The position numbers and the translations under genes were made by a program. This document shows positions 1-8,898 of a stretch of 37,800 nucleotides of DNA, one piece after another. Each line of letters begins with the position of its first letter. Position 1 is the first letter of the stretch. The notes under the pieces are model-generated. The model made no database searches. It worked only from the letters and a program-made list of their open reading frames with translations, and was not told where the DNA came from. Source of the stretch: an uncultured Oscillospiraceae bacterium (GTDB lineage: Bacteria; Bacillota; Clostridia; Oscillospirales; Ruminococcaceae); contig CAJUSD010000032.1 of NCBI GenBank assembly GCA_910589145.1, forward strand, positions 1-37,800, read 5' to 3'.

Positions 1-1500
1 TTCCGGTGTCGTGCGCCCTGCCGGGGGCGTTGCGTCCTTCGGACGCGATGGGGAATTGCATTCCCCAACCCCCTTGCGCACCCGCCGGATATTGTTGGCG
101 GCGCTTACCGACCAGTCGCCGTCCACCGTAAAATTCAGCTTAACCGTCCCATGGTTGGCATTATTAATTTCTGCGCACAACTGTACGCTTGCATCATGTA
201 CATTGTCCGCCTTCCGGCTGACGCTCTTGGTGTGCTTTCCGCCGCCGACGGTGCAGACAATATCACAGTTTTTATCCGGGTCGGTGTAGCTGAACTGCCC
301 TCCGGTAAAGGTGCCGGAAAGGGTGGTGGAATAGTTCGTGCTCCCCCGTTTTATCTTTGACCGGCTGAAGGTTTTGACAGCAGGCTTGTTTTTGTACGCC
401 TCCCTGTCATATACCCAAAGGCGCTTGGAGTATACTTTCAAAATCAAGCCATAATTTTTACATAATGTATTATAGTAGCTGCTGTCGCTTGCCTCCTGTT
501 CGTCACATTCGATGTCATAATCCTCCGCATCATAGGAAAACCCCAGCCCATAGCGCCCGGCAATCTCCGCCCCAATGCGTTTGATGGAAGTGTTTTTCCA
601 AACCTTTTCCCGCTCCAGCTCGCTGAAATCAGTGTCGCTGGGCTTGCTGACACCGCCGATTTCCAAAACCGAGGGCGTGTCGCTGAATTTCACATCATCC
701 AGCACAAACAAACCGCAGTTAAGGGTTCGGGAATCCCCATCCCCTTCCCAGTCAAATCCCAGGATTTTAGGCCGGAGAACAGAACCTTTCTGGGGGAACC
801 AGCTTTGCAGCCACATTTCATCCTCTGCATCAATGGAAATATCCACGCTGTCGCTCTGGTCGGCGGCACGGTCGGTGTAGGTCAGGGATTCAGCGTCCCC
901 GCCTATATCGCCTCTCATAACTTCAACGGATGCAGTAACTCCCGCATCAGTGCCGGAACCTGCATTAGAAGAACCTGAACCGGATTTTTTCTCCACCGGC
1001 CCGGCTGTCCCATTGATGGCAGAAGCCGGAACCCATCCGGTAACGTTTTGGCCCACAGGCTGTTTCCCGCACAATTCCGGGCTGAGGGTTACGCGGTATC
1101 TACCGTTAATCTCAATCCCGTCGTACAGGTAGAAATCCCCGCTTTTCCAGTTGGACGGCCCCGCGCAGGTGCTGGAGCCATAAAAGGGGGCGTTCCCCAA
1201 AGATACCGGGGATTTCGCCGAAGCTCCTTTAGAGCCTGAAGTTCCGGCGGAATTTATCCCAGAAGAACCGGAACTGTTCTGACCTCCGCCTGTATCCGGC
1301 ATTTCCGAAGAAAAAGACCTGCCTTTCAGGGGAGCCGCGAAAGCTGCTGTAGCCGCCGTTTCCCCTCTTTCCCCAGCCCCGCCGTCGCCGGTGGAGGGGT
1401 TCTGCGCGCTGAAATCCGTACTTGGGGATGATACAGGAACGGTTGTTTCATATACTGTGCTGTAACCGATACTCAGTTTAACAGTTCTCCCGTTTGGCAT
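1..1500 (-). CDS. Phage baseplate hub / late control protein D-like (3' end outside window or interrupted)
   Basis: Open reading frame starting at ATG 1500 with a GGGAGG site eight bases upstream and running off the left edge. Residues about 1-190 are a Gly/Ser/Ala-rich extension with an SH3-like piece ending GWVPASAING near residue 164. From about residue 195 the sequence resembles the gpD/YqbQ hub family (SLTYTDRAADQSDSVDIS, then GLFVLDDVKFSD). Such hubs form the trimer at the tip of the tail tube. The family normally continues after the Asn-Asn-Ile motif with a Val-Ser-Gly-rich segment. Here it changes into low-complexity translation of the stem-loop element at 2-89, so the gene is probably interrupted there. 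The long N-terminal extension is unusual for a hub. Confidence 0.72.
   Translation of the reverse strand, partial: MPNGRTVKLSIGYSTVYETTVPVSSPSTDFSAQNPSTGDGGAGERGETAATAAFAAPLKGRSFSSEMPDTGGGQNSSGSSGINSAGTSGSKGASAKSPVSLGNAPFYGSSTCAGPSNWKSGDFYLYDGIEINGRYRVTLSPELCGKQPVGQNVTGWVPASAINGTAGPVEKKSGSGSSNAGSGTDAGVTASVEVMRGDIGGDAESLTYTDRAADQSDSVDISIDAEDEMWLQSWFPQKGSVLRPKILGFDWEGDGDSRTLNCGLFVLDDVKFSDTPSVLEIGGVSKPSDTDFSELEREKVWKNTSIKRIGAEIAGRYGLGFSYDAEDYDIECDEQEASDSSYYNTLCKNYGLILKVYSKRLWVYDREAYKNKPAVKTFSRSKIKRGSTNYSTTLSGTFTGGQFSYTDPDKNCDIVCTVGGGKHTKSVSRKADNVHDASVQLCAEINNANHGTVKLNFTVDGDWSVSAANNIRRVRKGVGECNSPSRPKDATPPAGRTTPE
2..89 (-). other. Nested stem-loop element interrupting the hub gene
   Basis: Read on the minus strand, a GTGCGC arm (81-76) pairs with GCGCAC (16-11), and a GGGGG arm (73-69) pairs with CCCCC (27-23). 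Inside these lie two perfect hairpins: GGGGAAT/ATTCCCC (66-60 with 56-50, loop of three) and GCGTCC/GGACGC (46-41 with 37-32, loop GAA). Outside, TCCGG (89-85) can pair with CCGGA (6-2). The hub protein stops resembling its family at this point (after Asn-Asn-Ile-Arg). The compact branched fold and the loss of hub homology suggest the end of an inserted element or a structured RNA such as an IscB/HEARO-type RNA, a group II intron end or an IS200/IS605-like end. Which one cannot be told from this window. Confidence 0.5.
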
Positions 1501-1525
1501 TTGATACGCCTCCCTTCAGCAAAAT

Positions 1526-1735
1526 TTATTCTTCAGCCTCATATTTCCAGGGCGGCAGAAGCCCGTCCCTGACTGTTTTCAGAGCCGGGGTATTCAAAAC
1601 AACCCCGGCGTTAAATGAAAACGTGCCGATATGTTCCCGGTTTGCTTCCATGAGGATGTCGGCATGGTATTCGCTGCCATAAACCTTTTTGGCAATCATA
1701 TCCCAGGTATCGCCGCTTATTGTCGTGTATGCCAT
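1526..1735 (-). CDS. LysM-type tail protein (gpX-like)
   Basis: Small protein of 69 residues starting at MAYTTISGDTWDMIAKKVYG. The GDTWDMIAKKVYGS segment and the following ILMEANREH match the LysM-like fold of P2 gpX and PBSX XkdP-type tail proteins, which sit between tape measure and hub genes and help assemble the baseplate. The ATG at 1735 was chosen over an in-frame one at 1777 because the family begins with this motif and a GGGAGG lies upstream, although with a rather long 13-base spacer. It lies 25 bases before the hub gene, in the expected tail order. Confidence 0.75.
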   Translation of the reverse strand: MAYTTISGDTWDMIAKKVYGSEYHADILMEANREHIGTFSFNAGVVLNTPALKTVRDGLLPPWKYEAEE

Positions 1736-1776
1736 ATTTAAATAAAAACCTCCCAAAGCAAATTTATAAATGTCCA

Positions 1777-1806
1777 TTGACTTTTTGCCATTAGATTTGA
1801 TATTAT
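1777..1806 (+). promoter_or_regulatory. Promoter of the RelE-like toxin-antitoxin cassette
   Basis: TTGACT (1777-1782), an 18-base spacer and TATTAT (1801-1806) point into the toxin gene at 1835, opposite to the surrounding tail operon. This indicates a separately expressed accessory cassette. Confidence 0.6.
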
Positions 1807-1834
1807 ATATACAAGCAAAAGGGAGGGGAATCCT

Positions 1835-2079
1835 ATGGAAATAAGGTTAAGCAAACAGGCTCAGAAATATCTTGATAACGCAGACAAAAACACTAGGAAG
1901 AAATTGAACAAGGCACTTGACCGTCTTTCAAATTTAGATGGAAACATTGTCCCCTTAAAAGGAACCCCAAACCGTTATCGATATAAAATAGAACACTACC
2001 GAATTATATTTGAACGAAAAAAGGGGAACTCATCATTATAGTGATTGAAATCAATACCAGAACCAACATTAAGTATTGA
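1835..2079 (+). CDS. RelE/ParE-family toxin, reading frame split by a -1 shift at A AAA AAG
   Basis: The N-terminal 68 residues read MEIRLSKQAQKYLDNADK and onwards, ending in the zero frame at 2041. RelE/ParE toxins normally end with a hydrophobic strand followed by an Ile-Asn-Thr-Arg stretch. Exactly this ending (GELIIIVIEINTRTNIKY) is present in the -1 frame from 2023 to the stop at 2079. The frames meet at A AAA AAG (2017-2023), a classic in-frame bacterial slippery heptamer. Either the toxin is made by programmed -1 frameshifting, or one A is missing from the run by mutation or sequence error. The full product would be a ribosome-dependent mRNA endonuclease or gyrase-type toxin; the exact target cannot be told. 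It precedes its antitoxin by 12 bases, the order seen in HigBA-type pairs. Confidence 0.7.
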
Positions 2080-2091
2080 AAGGTGATAGTT

Positions 2092-2382
2092 ATGAGCAGA
2101 AAAAAAGACTTAACCCTTGAAGAAATAGAACAGCGTTTTAGAGAAATTGACGCAAAAGAACCTGAAGAACCCACAGCCGAAGATTTAGCTGCCTTTGCAG
2201 AATACGAAGCCGAGGATCCGGCAGAAATGATGACATTAGAGGATTTTGACAAAGAACAGAAGAAATACAGCGGGAAACTCTCCCTGCGCATCCCGAAAGA
2301 ACTGCACCGGCAGTTAGCCCAGGACGCGAAGGAAAACGGAGTAAGCCTGAACCAGTACGCGCTTTACAAGCTGGCAAGATGA
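2092..2382 (+). CDS. HicB/CopG-like ribbon-helix-helix antitoxin
   Basis: ATG 2092 has AAAGGTG upstream. The product is 96 residues. The first 60 are very acidic with repeated Glu/Asp, a typical toxin-wrapping segment. The last 40 (GKLSLRIPKELHRQLAQDAK, then SLNQYALYKL) match the ribbon-helix-helix DNA-binding unit of HicB C-terminal and CopG/Arc antitoxins. It lies directly behind the RelE-like toxin, so it is the probable antitoxin and autorepressor of that cassette. The cassette lies inside the tail operon, between tape measure and LysM genes, on the opposite strand. Confidence 0.78.
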   Translation: MSRKKDLTLEEIEQRFREIDAKEPEEPTAEDLAAFAEYEAEDPAEMMTLEDFDKEQKKYSGKLSLRIPKELHRQLAQDAKENGVSLNQYALYKLAR

Positions 2383-2429
2383 GAACAGGACAGAGAATGG
2401 AGCCAAAAGGCTTCATTCTCCGTTTTCCG

Positions 2430-5400
2430 TCAGTATGTCAGCCGTTTTTCCCTGCGCCTTCTTTCTTCAAACCACTGTTCAAACCAAACCCGGAACCTGC
2501 TTTCCGCCTCAGACATTGCCTCGGTTATGGTATTCTTGTCCGCACTGCCCTGTATGGTAATGTTCACAATAAATTGGACAGGGCTGTCTCCCAGTGAAAA
2601 CTCCCTGTCCCCGGAGCCTGTTCCAGAAACCTCTTTCAGTTCCATAGGCTGCCGAAACCCCTCCCCAATGGTTTTTATTCCCGCGGAAGGCCCCGCAGCC
2701 TGTGCCGCCTGTACCCGATCCACGCCCAGCATCCGCCCGGCTTTCATCCAGGTATTAATATTGCTGGCCCTTACGCCGCTCTGAAAACTGATAACGGCTT
2801 CCTGTCCTGCCTCGCCCGCGATAGAAGGCCCGGAGGTAAAGCCACCCTTAGCAAGCAGGGGGATTTGTGGAATATTCAGACTGAACTTCTGACCCCTCAT
2901 ATCCTCTGGCAGCCAGTTCCAGTCCGGTATATCCAGGCCCAGCCCGTTAATGCCAGAAATAGCCTTATTAACCAAAGCAATAACCGCGTTAATAGGGGTT
3001 TTAACCAGTACGCTCAAACCGGAAAAGATGTTCCCGAAAATTTCCACAATACCCTGCCAGGCCATCCGCCAATTGCCGGTAAACACGCCCCTGATAAAAT
3101 CAATGACGCCCTGGAAGATTCCCTTAACAGAAGCAATGACGCTGGAAATCCCGGAAGCCATGACATTCATACCCGCCAAAACAGCGGGTACAGCCACCCG
3201 CGCCACCGTAAGGAACGCGGTGATAAAGCCCTCCACAAAGGGTAAAACCGCCTGTACCGCCATTCCAATGATCTGCATCCCTGTCATAACAGCAGTTCCC
3301 AGGTTTCGGATAAGGCCGGAAATATAGGGGGCCGCCGCCGTAAAGGTCTGTAAAATAATCGGCATGACAGTTTGGGTAATGAAACCGAATATATCCTGGA
3401 TAATGGGTTTTACAGTAACAACCGAGAATGTGACAATCTGACCTATCACATCCATTACCGACTGGAGGATGTTCACCACGCCGTCAAAAACGCCCGCGGC
3501 CATCTGGACGGTTTCCCCTTTGAATAACCCGCCAGTCAGGGACATGGAAGACCAGTCAAAGGTTCCCACCAGTTTTTCCCTAATCCCGGACAGGGCATTG
3601 GCAACGCCGCCGAAGGAGAACAGCCCTGAAATAAACTGTCCGATTCCCCCCAGTTTTTCGGTAAAGGAATCAAACACTTTGGCGGCGTCCTCACCGAACA
3701 CGCTGCTTATGATACCCCGGATACCTTTCAGGTTATCCCCAAGTATGCTTACCACCGCAATCACGCCAGAGATAACCCCGATAACAGGAGCAACGCCGGT
3801 AAACAGGCTGCCGAATCCAGAGAGCAGCGGCCCCCAGATACTTCCAAGAATCCCAGTCCCGCCTTTAGCCAGTCCTCCGGCAAGCTCAATGGAGCCTCCC
3901 AAAAGCCCACCTATTGCCTGAACAGGCGCGGAATGTACCACGGTTCCCACCGTACCGGCGACTGTCTGGATTGGCTTGGAGCTAGCGATGGTATTAACGG
4001 CGGAAAGCCCTTTTTGGGCAATCCAGCCCGCGCCGCCTTTAACGCCTTTCACAAGGCCAGAATCTGCAATCCCACCCAGAACAATGGGGAACGCTTCTTT
4101 TAAACCGCTTCCCAGCCCTCCGCCTATGGCGGAAAGATGCTTGGCTCCCCACTGCCCGGCGCTTGTTTTTTCAGGATACCAAAGGCTTTTCCAATACTGC
4201 CCTCAATATCCCCGAAATACTGCCCTGTCTTAGTCTTTGCGCCATGGTTCCACAGCGACCCAAACAGTCCATAATTTCGCACGCCGGAAACGGTTTTGTT
4301 AATGCTGTTCCAGGCCGCATCCCTTTTGATAATTTTGGGGCTGGTAAGGCCGCCCATGTTCCGAAACCCGGAAAACAGCCCGGCTGCCCCCGCTCCCAGC
4401 CTTGAAAAGAACCCGCCGTCCCACAGGTTTTTTACCGTCCCCAGCAGCCCGCCGGAACTTTTGTTTTTTCTGTTCCCGGCTACCTGGTAGGAAGAATTAT
4501 CACCTAGAAACAGCCCACCGATCCCGCCCAGAATCCCGTCAAAGGCAGGCGCAAACTTTAAAGCCGCCAAGGCCGCCGCGATTCCTCCCAATACGGAAAT
4601 CACCTGGGGTCCGTTATTGGTAACATAATCAAGGGCTTTCTGGACATAGGGAAGGGCCTTTTCCAAAGCATCCCCGGCTTTTTCCAGCCCGCCGCTGAAC
4701 AGCCCGGCTAAGGTATCTGCAATCTGGGACAGCTCCGGCATATTCCGGCGCAGGGTATTCATCAGGCCAATCATCGCCAGGCTGAACTGTTTTTTCACCG
4801 GGAGGAAGCTGTCGCCAACCTCGACTTTCAGCGCGTATTTTGCGCTTTCCATCATCTTGTCGATGCTCTCGGCGTTTGCCGCCTTGATGGTAAATTCCCG
4901 CTCCATGCTGCCTTTGTATTTGCTGGGATCGTTTACCATGTCCAGGGCGTCGGTAAAGGCTTTCAGGTTGCCGGTCAGCTTTGCCGCGCCCTGTATGGCC
5001 CATTGCCCAAACAAGGTTTTGAGAACCGCGACCTGTTTTGCCTCATCGATGTTCCCGATGGCGGTAAAGATATTTTTCATGGTTCCGATGCTGTCCCGCT
5101 GCATATCCCTGGCAACGCCCGCCGCCGTAAACCCAAGGGATTCCCAGGCTTCCTTCTGCTGCTTAGTCGCGCTTGTCCCCAAACTCATGTTGGAAATAAT
5201 GCGGCTGATGGAGGTAGCGGCCTTCCCGCTGTCAACGCCCATAGCAAGCACCGCGTCCGCCAGGGCGGCGGTTGTGGAAACATGGAGCCCGCCGATCTGC
5301 CCTAGGCTTGCCGCGTCGTTGACCACCTGGGCGATTTCCGCCGCGGTGGTCGCGCTGTTTGCCCCCAGATAGTTGATCTGGTCGGCCAGAACCATAATCT

Positions 5401-5974
5401 GGTCGTGGTTCATGCCAAAGGCTACTTCCCACTTAGCCGCCCAGTCGCCGGCCTGCTCCGCGGAAATATCCATAGCGGTTCCCATCATGGCGGCGTCTTT
5501 CAGGAAGCCGGTGATATCCCCCTTGCTGTCAAACTTTACCAAGTCAGAAATCCCTTTGCCGGACTGCCCCGCGGCGGCGGCGAGCTGTGTCAGTTCTTCC
5601 GCCGTCATGGGAATCTGGGTACTTAAATCCAGCAAAGCGGCTTTCATTTCCCCGTAATTTTCTGAAAAGTTCTTCCCGTTCCCTGCTGTTTTATCGCTTA
5701 TCTTTCCAGAGGAATCTGCCAGCCCGTCAACGTACTTGACGACATTTGACATATTGGATTCAAACTGAACCGCCTCATTGGTGCAGTCAGCAATAGCCGC
5801 CACAGCCCCAGCGGCCAAACCGCCCATAGCGGCTAACCCAACCGTACCGATACGGCTCAGGTTTTTGGAAAGCCCGCTGATTTTGTTCTGGACTGTGCCA
5901 ATGGCGGAGATCAGGCTCTGATCCACCCGGCCCGCAATCTGGATGCTTAATTCCAGCGCTTTACCTTTTGCCAT
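2430..5974 (-). CDS. Tail tape measure protein, split by a one-base frameshift
   Basis: Two adjoining frames together make a tape measure of about 1,180 residues. The N-terminal part (5974 to a stop near 4124) has the TP901-type core with an alpha-helical, Ala/Gly-rich composition (AAEIAQVVNDAASLGQIGGL). The C-terminal part (open through about 4170 down to 2430) has several hydrophobic helices (ISGVIAVVSILG, VALVNKAISGINGLGLDIPD) and ends in a charged helix. The frames join by a -1 shift at an A6 run (minus-strand 4171-4166, codons CTG AAA AAA CAA), after which HLSAIGGGLGSGLKEAFPIV continues smoothly. The protein sets tail length. The start ATG overlaps the end of the frameshifted tail chaperone by 28 bases. 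The break may be real decay or a homopolymer error. Confidence 0.82.
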
Positions 5975-6749
5975 TCTTCCGCCACCTCATTATTCAGTTC
6001 TACGAAATCCTGTACAGGCATTTCCAGATAAAAGGACAAATCCGTCTTTGTCAGCATGGATAACCTTATGGCGGCTTTCCTGATTTCCTTCACACCGCCC
6101 TTTACTCGAAAAAACCCCCGTCATTCACCGCGTTTTTCAGTTTCAGCAGTTCACACAGCGGCAAACCGGTAAAGAATTCCTCCGGCAGTTTTGCAGCCAT
6201 ACACGCCAGGCAGCAGGCGTACAGGTAGTTAAAGGAAGTTTCAGTAATCATAAAACCCTCCCTTGCCAGCCTATTTTCCGCCGCGCTTTCGTTGAGGCTG
6301 TTCAAATCCGCCAGCCCGTTCAGGTCAACGGAATCGTACTTTTCCCCATGAAAGAAATAGGGCTTTTCAAAGAACATCACATGGTTTTCCATTTTCGCTT
6401 CAACATTCAGATGTGCCTGAACCAAGCGGACAACCTGCTTGTTCAGCCCCCTGGGCATGAGCTTGAAAAACTCGACAGGGCGGCCGCTTGCCTTTGCGGC
6501 AATCTCCCTAGCAAAAGCGGTGGTTGTCTTGCAGATCATGGCGCTGGCGATTTCCTGCTGGTTCCAAAGGTTTTTCTGAGCGTCCACAGCGTCTTTAATG
6601 GTCAGCCGTTCAAGGCCGGAGAGGTCGATTTCCGGGTACTCTTTCCCCTCAAAAATGTAAGGTTTTTTAGGCTTGAGAACATATTTTTGTTCTGTTTCCA
6701 ATACGGGAGCTTGAACCTCCACATTTGTGGTTGTCATTTTATCAGCCAT
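5947..6749 (-). CDS. Tail assembly chaperone long form (gpGT-like) made by -1 ribosomal frameshift
   Basis: The short chaperone frame ends at 6102. A -1 shift at GGT TTT TTC (T run at 6114-6109) continues through RVKGGVKEIRKAAIRLS to a stop at 5947-5949, adding about 53 residues. It overlaps the tape measure start by 28 bases. This organisation, a short chaperone, a -1 shift near its end and a short extension abutting the tape measure gene, is the conserved lambda G/GT arrangement. The slippery T TTT TTC heptamer is in the correct phase, so this shift is likely genuine and functional. The long form should bridge the tape measure and tube subunits. Confidence 0.82.
6102..6749 (-). CDS. Tail assembly chaperone short form (gpG-like)
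   Basis: 215 residues from ATG 6749. It lies between the tail tube and tape measure genes, the standard position of tail chaperones. It is mostly alpha-helical and soluble, with two related segments: KKPYIFEGKEYPEIDLSGLE near residue 28 and KPYFFHGEKYDSVDLNGLAD near residue 130. This suggests an internal duplication of a chaperone unit. The last codons (Gly-Gly-Phe-Phe-Glu) cover the slippery site for the long form. It should coat the tape measure during tail assembly and be absent from mature particles. Confidence 0.8.
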   Translation of the reverse strand: MADKMTTTNVEVQAPVLETEQKYVLKPKKPYIFEGKEYPEIDLSGLERLTIKDAVDAQKNLWNQQEIASAMICKTTTAFAREIAAKASGRPVEFFKLMPRGLNKQVVRLVQAHLNVEAKMENHVMFFEKPYFFHGEKYDSVDLNGLADLNSLNESAAENRLAREGFMITETSFNYLYACCLACMAAKLPEEFFTGLPLCELLKLKNAVNDGGFFE

Positions 6750-6810
6750 TTAAAATACTTCCTTCCTGAATTACATTAAATTTTTATCAAATACGCCGTA
6801 AAGCCCCTGC

Positions 6811-6845
6811 CTAGTACTCCATCCGGTTAGGAATCGGAGTACTAG
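6811..6845 (-). other. Perfect 10-bp inverted repeat behind the tail tube gene
   Basis: CTAGTACTCC (6811-6820) and GGAGTACTAG (6836-6845) form a strong hairpin covering the tail tube stop codon. There is no T-run after it on the minus strand, so it looks more like an mRNA-stabilising or processing hairpin than an intrinsic terminator. Confidence 0.6.
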
Positions 6846-7366
6846 ATCATACCGCGCAAATCCGCCAGCATATCTTTGCCATTCACAACATAAACGCCGT
6901 TGAGCTTGTCTATTTCAAAGACCGTCACACCGTCCACTTCCAGCTTGATGGCAGTCAGTTCCATAGTAACTTCCGCATCCATCGTTTCGGCTTTTTTGAG
7001 CTTGCCGGGTTTAAACTTCTTCACCCTGCCCATTTCTACAACTCTCAAAGATTTAAAGACATAGCCGCCAGTTTTATCATAGACCTGCTGGGCGGCGCGG
7101 AAGGTCAGGTTCACCACCTCCAGGGGGTTGAGCATATCAACGGCGCTGCTATACAGGGCGTTAAACTTAATGCTCTGTTCCATACTGTCAAACTGCCCAA
7201 TGGTGGGGCTGTCGATTTTTCCGCTTACTCCGGCAGGTTCAAGGGAGCGTACCAGCATGACGATTTCCGGCAGGTCAATGTCAGCAGCTACACCTATCAT
7301 CTGCGTACCATCCAGATAGGCGTTAAACTCGTTTACCCCTTCCGGGATGTAGTTATTGCTAATCAT
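6842..7366 (-). CDS. Tail tube protein (gpFII-type of contractile tails)
   Basis: 174 residues from ATG 7366, directly after the sheath gene. The opening MISNNYIPEGVNEFNAYLDG and the phrase VNLTFRAAQQVYDKTGG match major tail tube proteins of P2/PBSX-like myoviruses, which form the rigid inner tube. The gene follows the sheath with a 35-base gap, and the two are normally co-expressed in high amounts. Length fits the family. Confidence 0.88.
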   Translation of the reverse strand: MISNNYIPEGVNEFNAYLDGTQMIGVAADIDLPEIVMLVRSLEPAGVSGKIDSPTIGQFDSMEQSIKFNALYSSAVDMLNPLEVVNLTFRAAQQVYDKTGGYVFKSLRVVEMGRVKKFKPGKLKKAETMDAEVTMELTAIKLEVDGVTVFEIDKLNGVYVVNGKDMLADLRGMI

Positions 7367-7401
7367 TTAACTTTCTCCTTTCTGCAAGTTCAGCTTTTCA
7401 A

Positions 7402-8860
7402 TTAGGCCAGCGCATTAGCCAGCGCATTGGGATCAAACTCAATGACATCTTCAATCTGCTCCGCAGGCGGATACGGAGTAATATATTGATGGAAGGTAAG
7501 TTTCCCATTCAGCAGGTCAGTTGTTGGGTTTTCATCCTCGTTAAAGGTAATCTCATAGCGTGCACATACCCCGCGGGAAACAAAGCTGTTGCCCCTCACA
7601 TTCTCGCTGTCAACAATGGCTTCAATCAGCCGGGGATTCGCTGGGCTGTCCACTTTCTGGAAATAAGTTAAAATGAAGGTGTTCCCGGCCCAGCTTAAAA
7701 ACCGTCTTACAGAAAACCAGCGGTCTTTAGGGTCTGTGTTTCCGGGATAGGCTGCAGTGTTGTTGCCCCACAGCCGGAACCCGTTTATGTTCAGGAAGGT
7801 TGCCACGCCAAAACTGTTAATGGTGTTTGCCTGGTCCTGGTCAAGAACAACCTCTGTCCCATCTGTAAGGCAGGCGGCACTGATGGCCAGGGTTTTGTTG
7901 CTGGGACTGACGTTGGGAGTGTCGTCGTTTGCCGCGTCGGTGTAGGCAGTCAGGGCAGCCGCCAAGCTGGAACCGCTGTAAACCACATCGCCAATTTTGG
8001 CATAAGGCCAGACCGCATAGGCGTTGGGGTCGCTGACCGCCTGTCTTTCCTTCTGGCTTTTCACATCTGTGTACTTTGCGGCAGCGCTGTTGTCTATGTC
8101 GATGATGCACACGCACTTAAACACACCGTTGATTTCCTTGGTTTTAGCTTGCAGCGCGGCGGCAACCACCGCATTGGCACTGAAACGCGGTGCAATCAGG
8201 ATACCGGGGGTCATACCAAACTTGGGATAAATCTGCCGGATGACTTCCAAACCGGTTTCCTTTCCGGTGCTGATGTCAACGCCGCCCACAATATCGGCGG
8301 CAGTCACCAAGGACGGATCAAGCCTTTTCCCTGCTATGGTCAAGGTTGTGGCATTTTCCCCCGCCCCGCCGGGAATCATTACAAGGTTCAATGTTCCGTC
8401 GTTATTAAAAGATGCAGTGTAATCAGTATCTTTTAACAAGACAATTTCCCCGGCAGAAACAGAAAGCTTGTCCAGGAGTATGCCGGTTTCCTCTACCACA
8501 GCGATCCCGTCATTGACCTGTACGGTTGTACTGGCCATATCGGCGCTGTGCTTTTCCGGGTCTAAAACATTAATAAACACCAGCGGCGCGGTATTAACCA
8601 CGCTGAAACTGGCGCTGATGCTTTCACATATGGTGTATTTGGCGAAATCATCGCTGTACCCTAAATTGGAAACAGCCTCCTTGTAGCTGTATGCCAGGAT
8701 GGGGGTATTGACCGCCTCCGATGGGTTTCCCAGTATATTGACCGGAGCAGTCCCCACCACCACCTGAAGCCCGGCAGTCCCCAAGACAGGGGCTACCATG
8801 CTTGTTGCTGCTTGTTGCTTCTTCCCTGACATATACACCGTGTTTGTATGTACTTGCCAC
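7402..8860 (-). CDS. Tail sheath protein, frame broken by a 10-bp tandem duplication near the start
   Basis: The conserved sheath N-terminus (MASTYKHGVYVREEATS) starts at GTG 8860 with AAAGGA upstream. It lies in a different frame from the rest (MVAPVLGTAGLQVVVGTAPV to the stop at 7402). Between them TGCTTGTTGC occurs twice in tandem on the plus strand (8799-8808 and 8809-8818). Removing one copy joins the frames exactly as in intact sheaths. As written, only a protein starting at an internal codon (8838) could be made, without the N-terminal strand that links neighbouring sheath subunits. The body has typical sheath features, including RFLSWAGNTFILTYFQKVDS and a C-terminal domain ending ITPYPPAEQIEDVIEFDPN. 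Sheath subunits contract to drive the tube through the envelope. Confidence 0.88.
8799..8818. repeat. 10-bp exact tandem duplication in the sheath gene
   Basis: TGCTTGTTGC is repeated twice without spacer. The extra ten bases shift the sheath frame by one. Such short tandem copies can be lost or gained by replication slippage. Confidence 0.92.
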
Positions 8861-8898
8861 TCTAAATCATTCCTTTCGCAAGTTCAGTAGGGCTGAAA

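Noticed and set aside
2865..3245. Long plus-strand frames opposite the tape measure, terminase and portal genes (for example 18108-19286)
   Set aside because: They mirror strongly coding minus-strand frames, have low-complexity composition and no ribosome sites.
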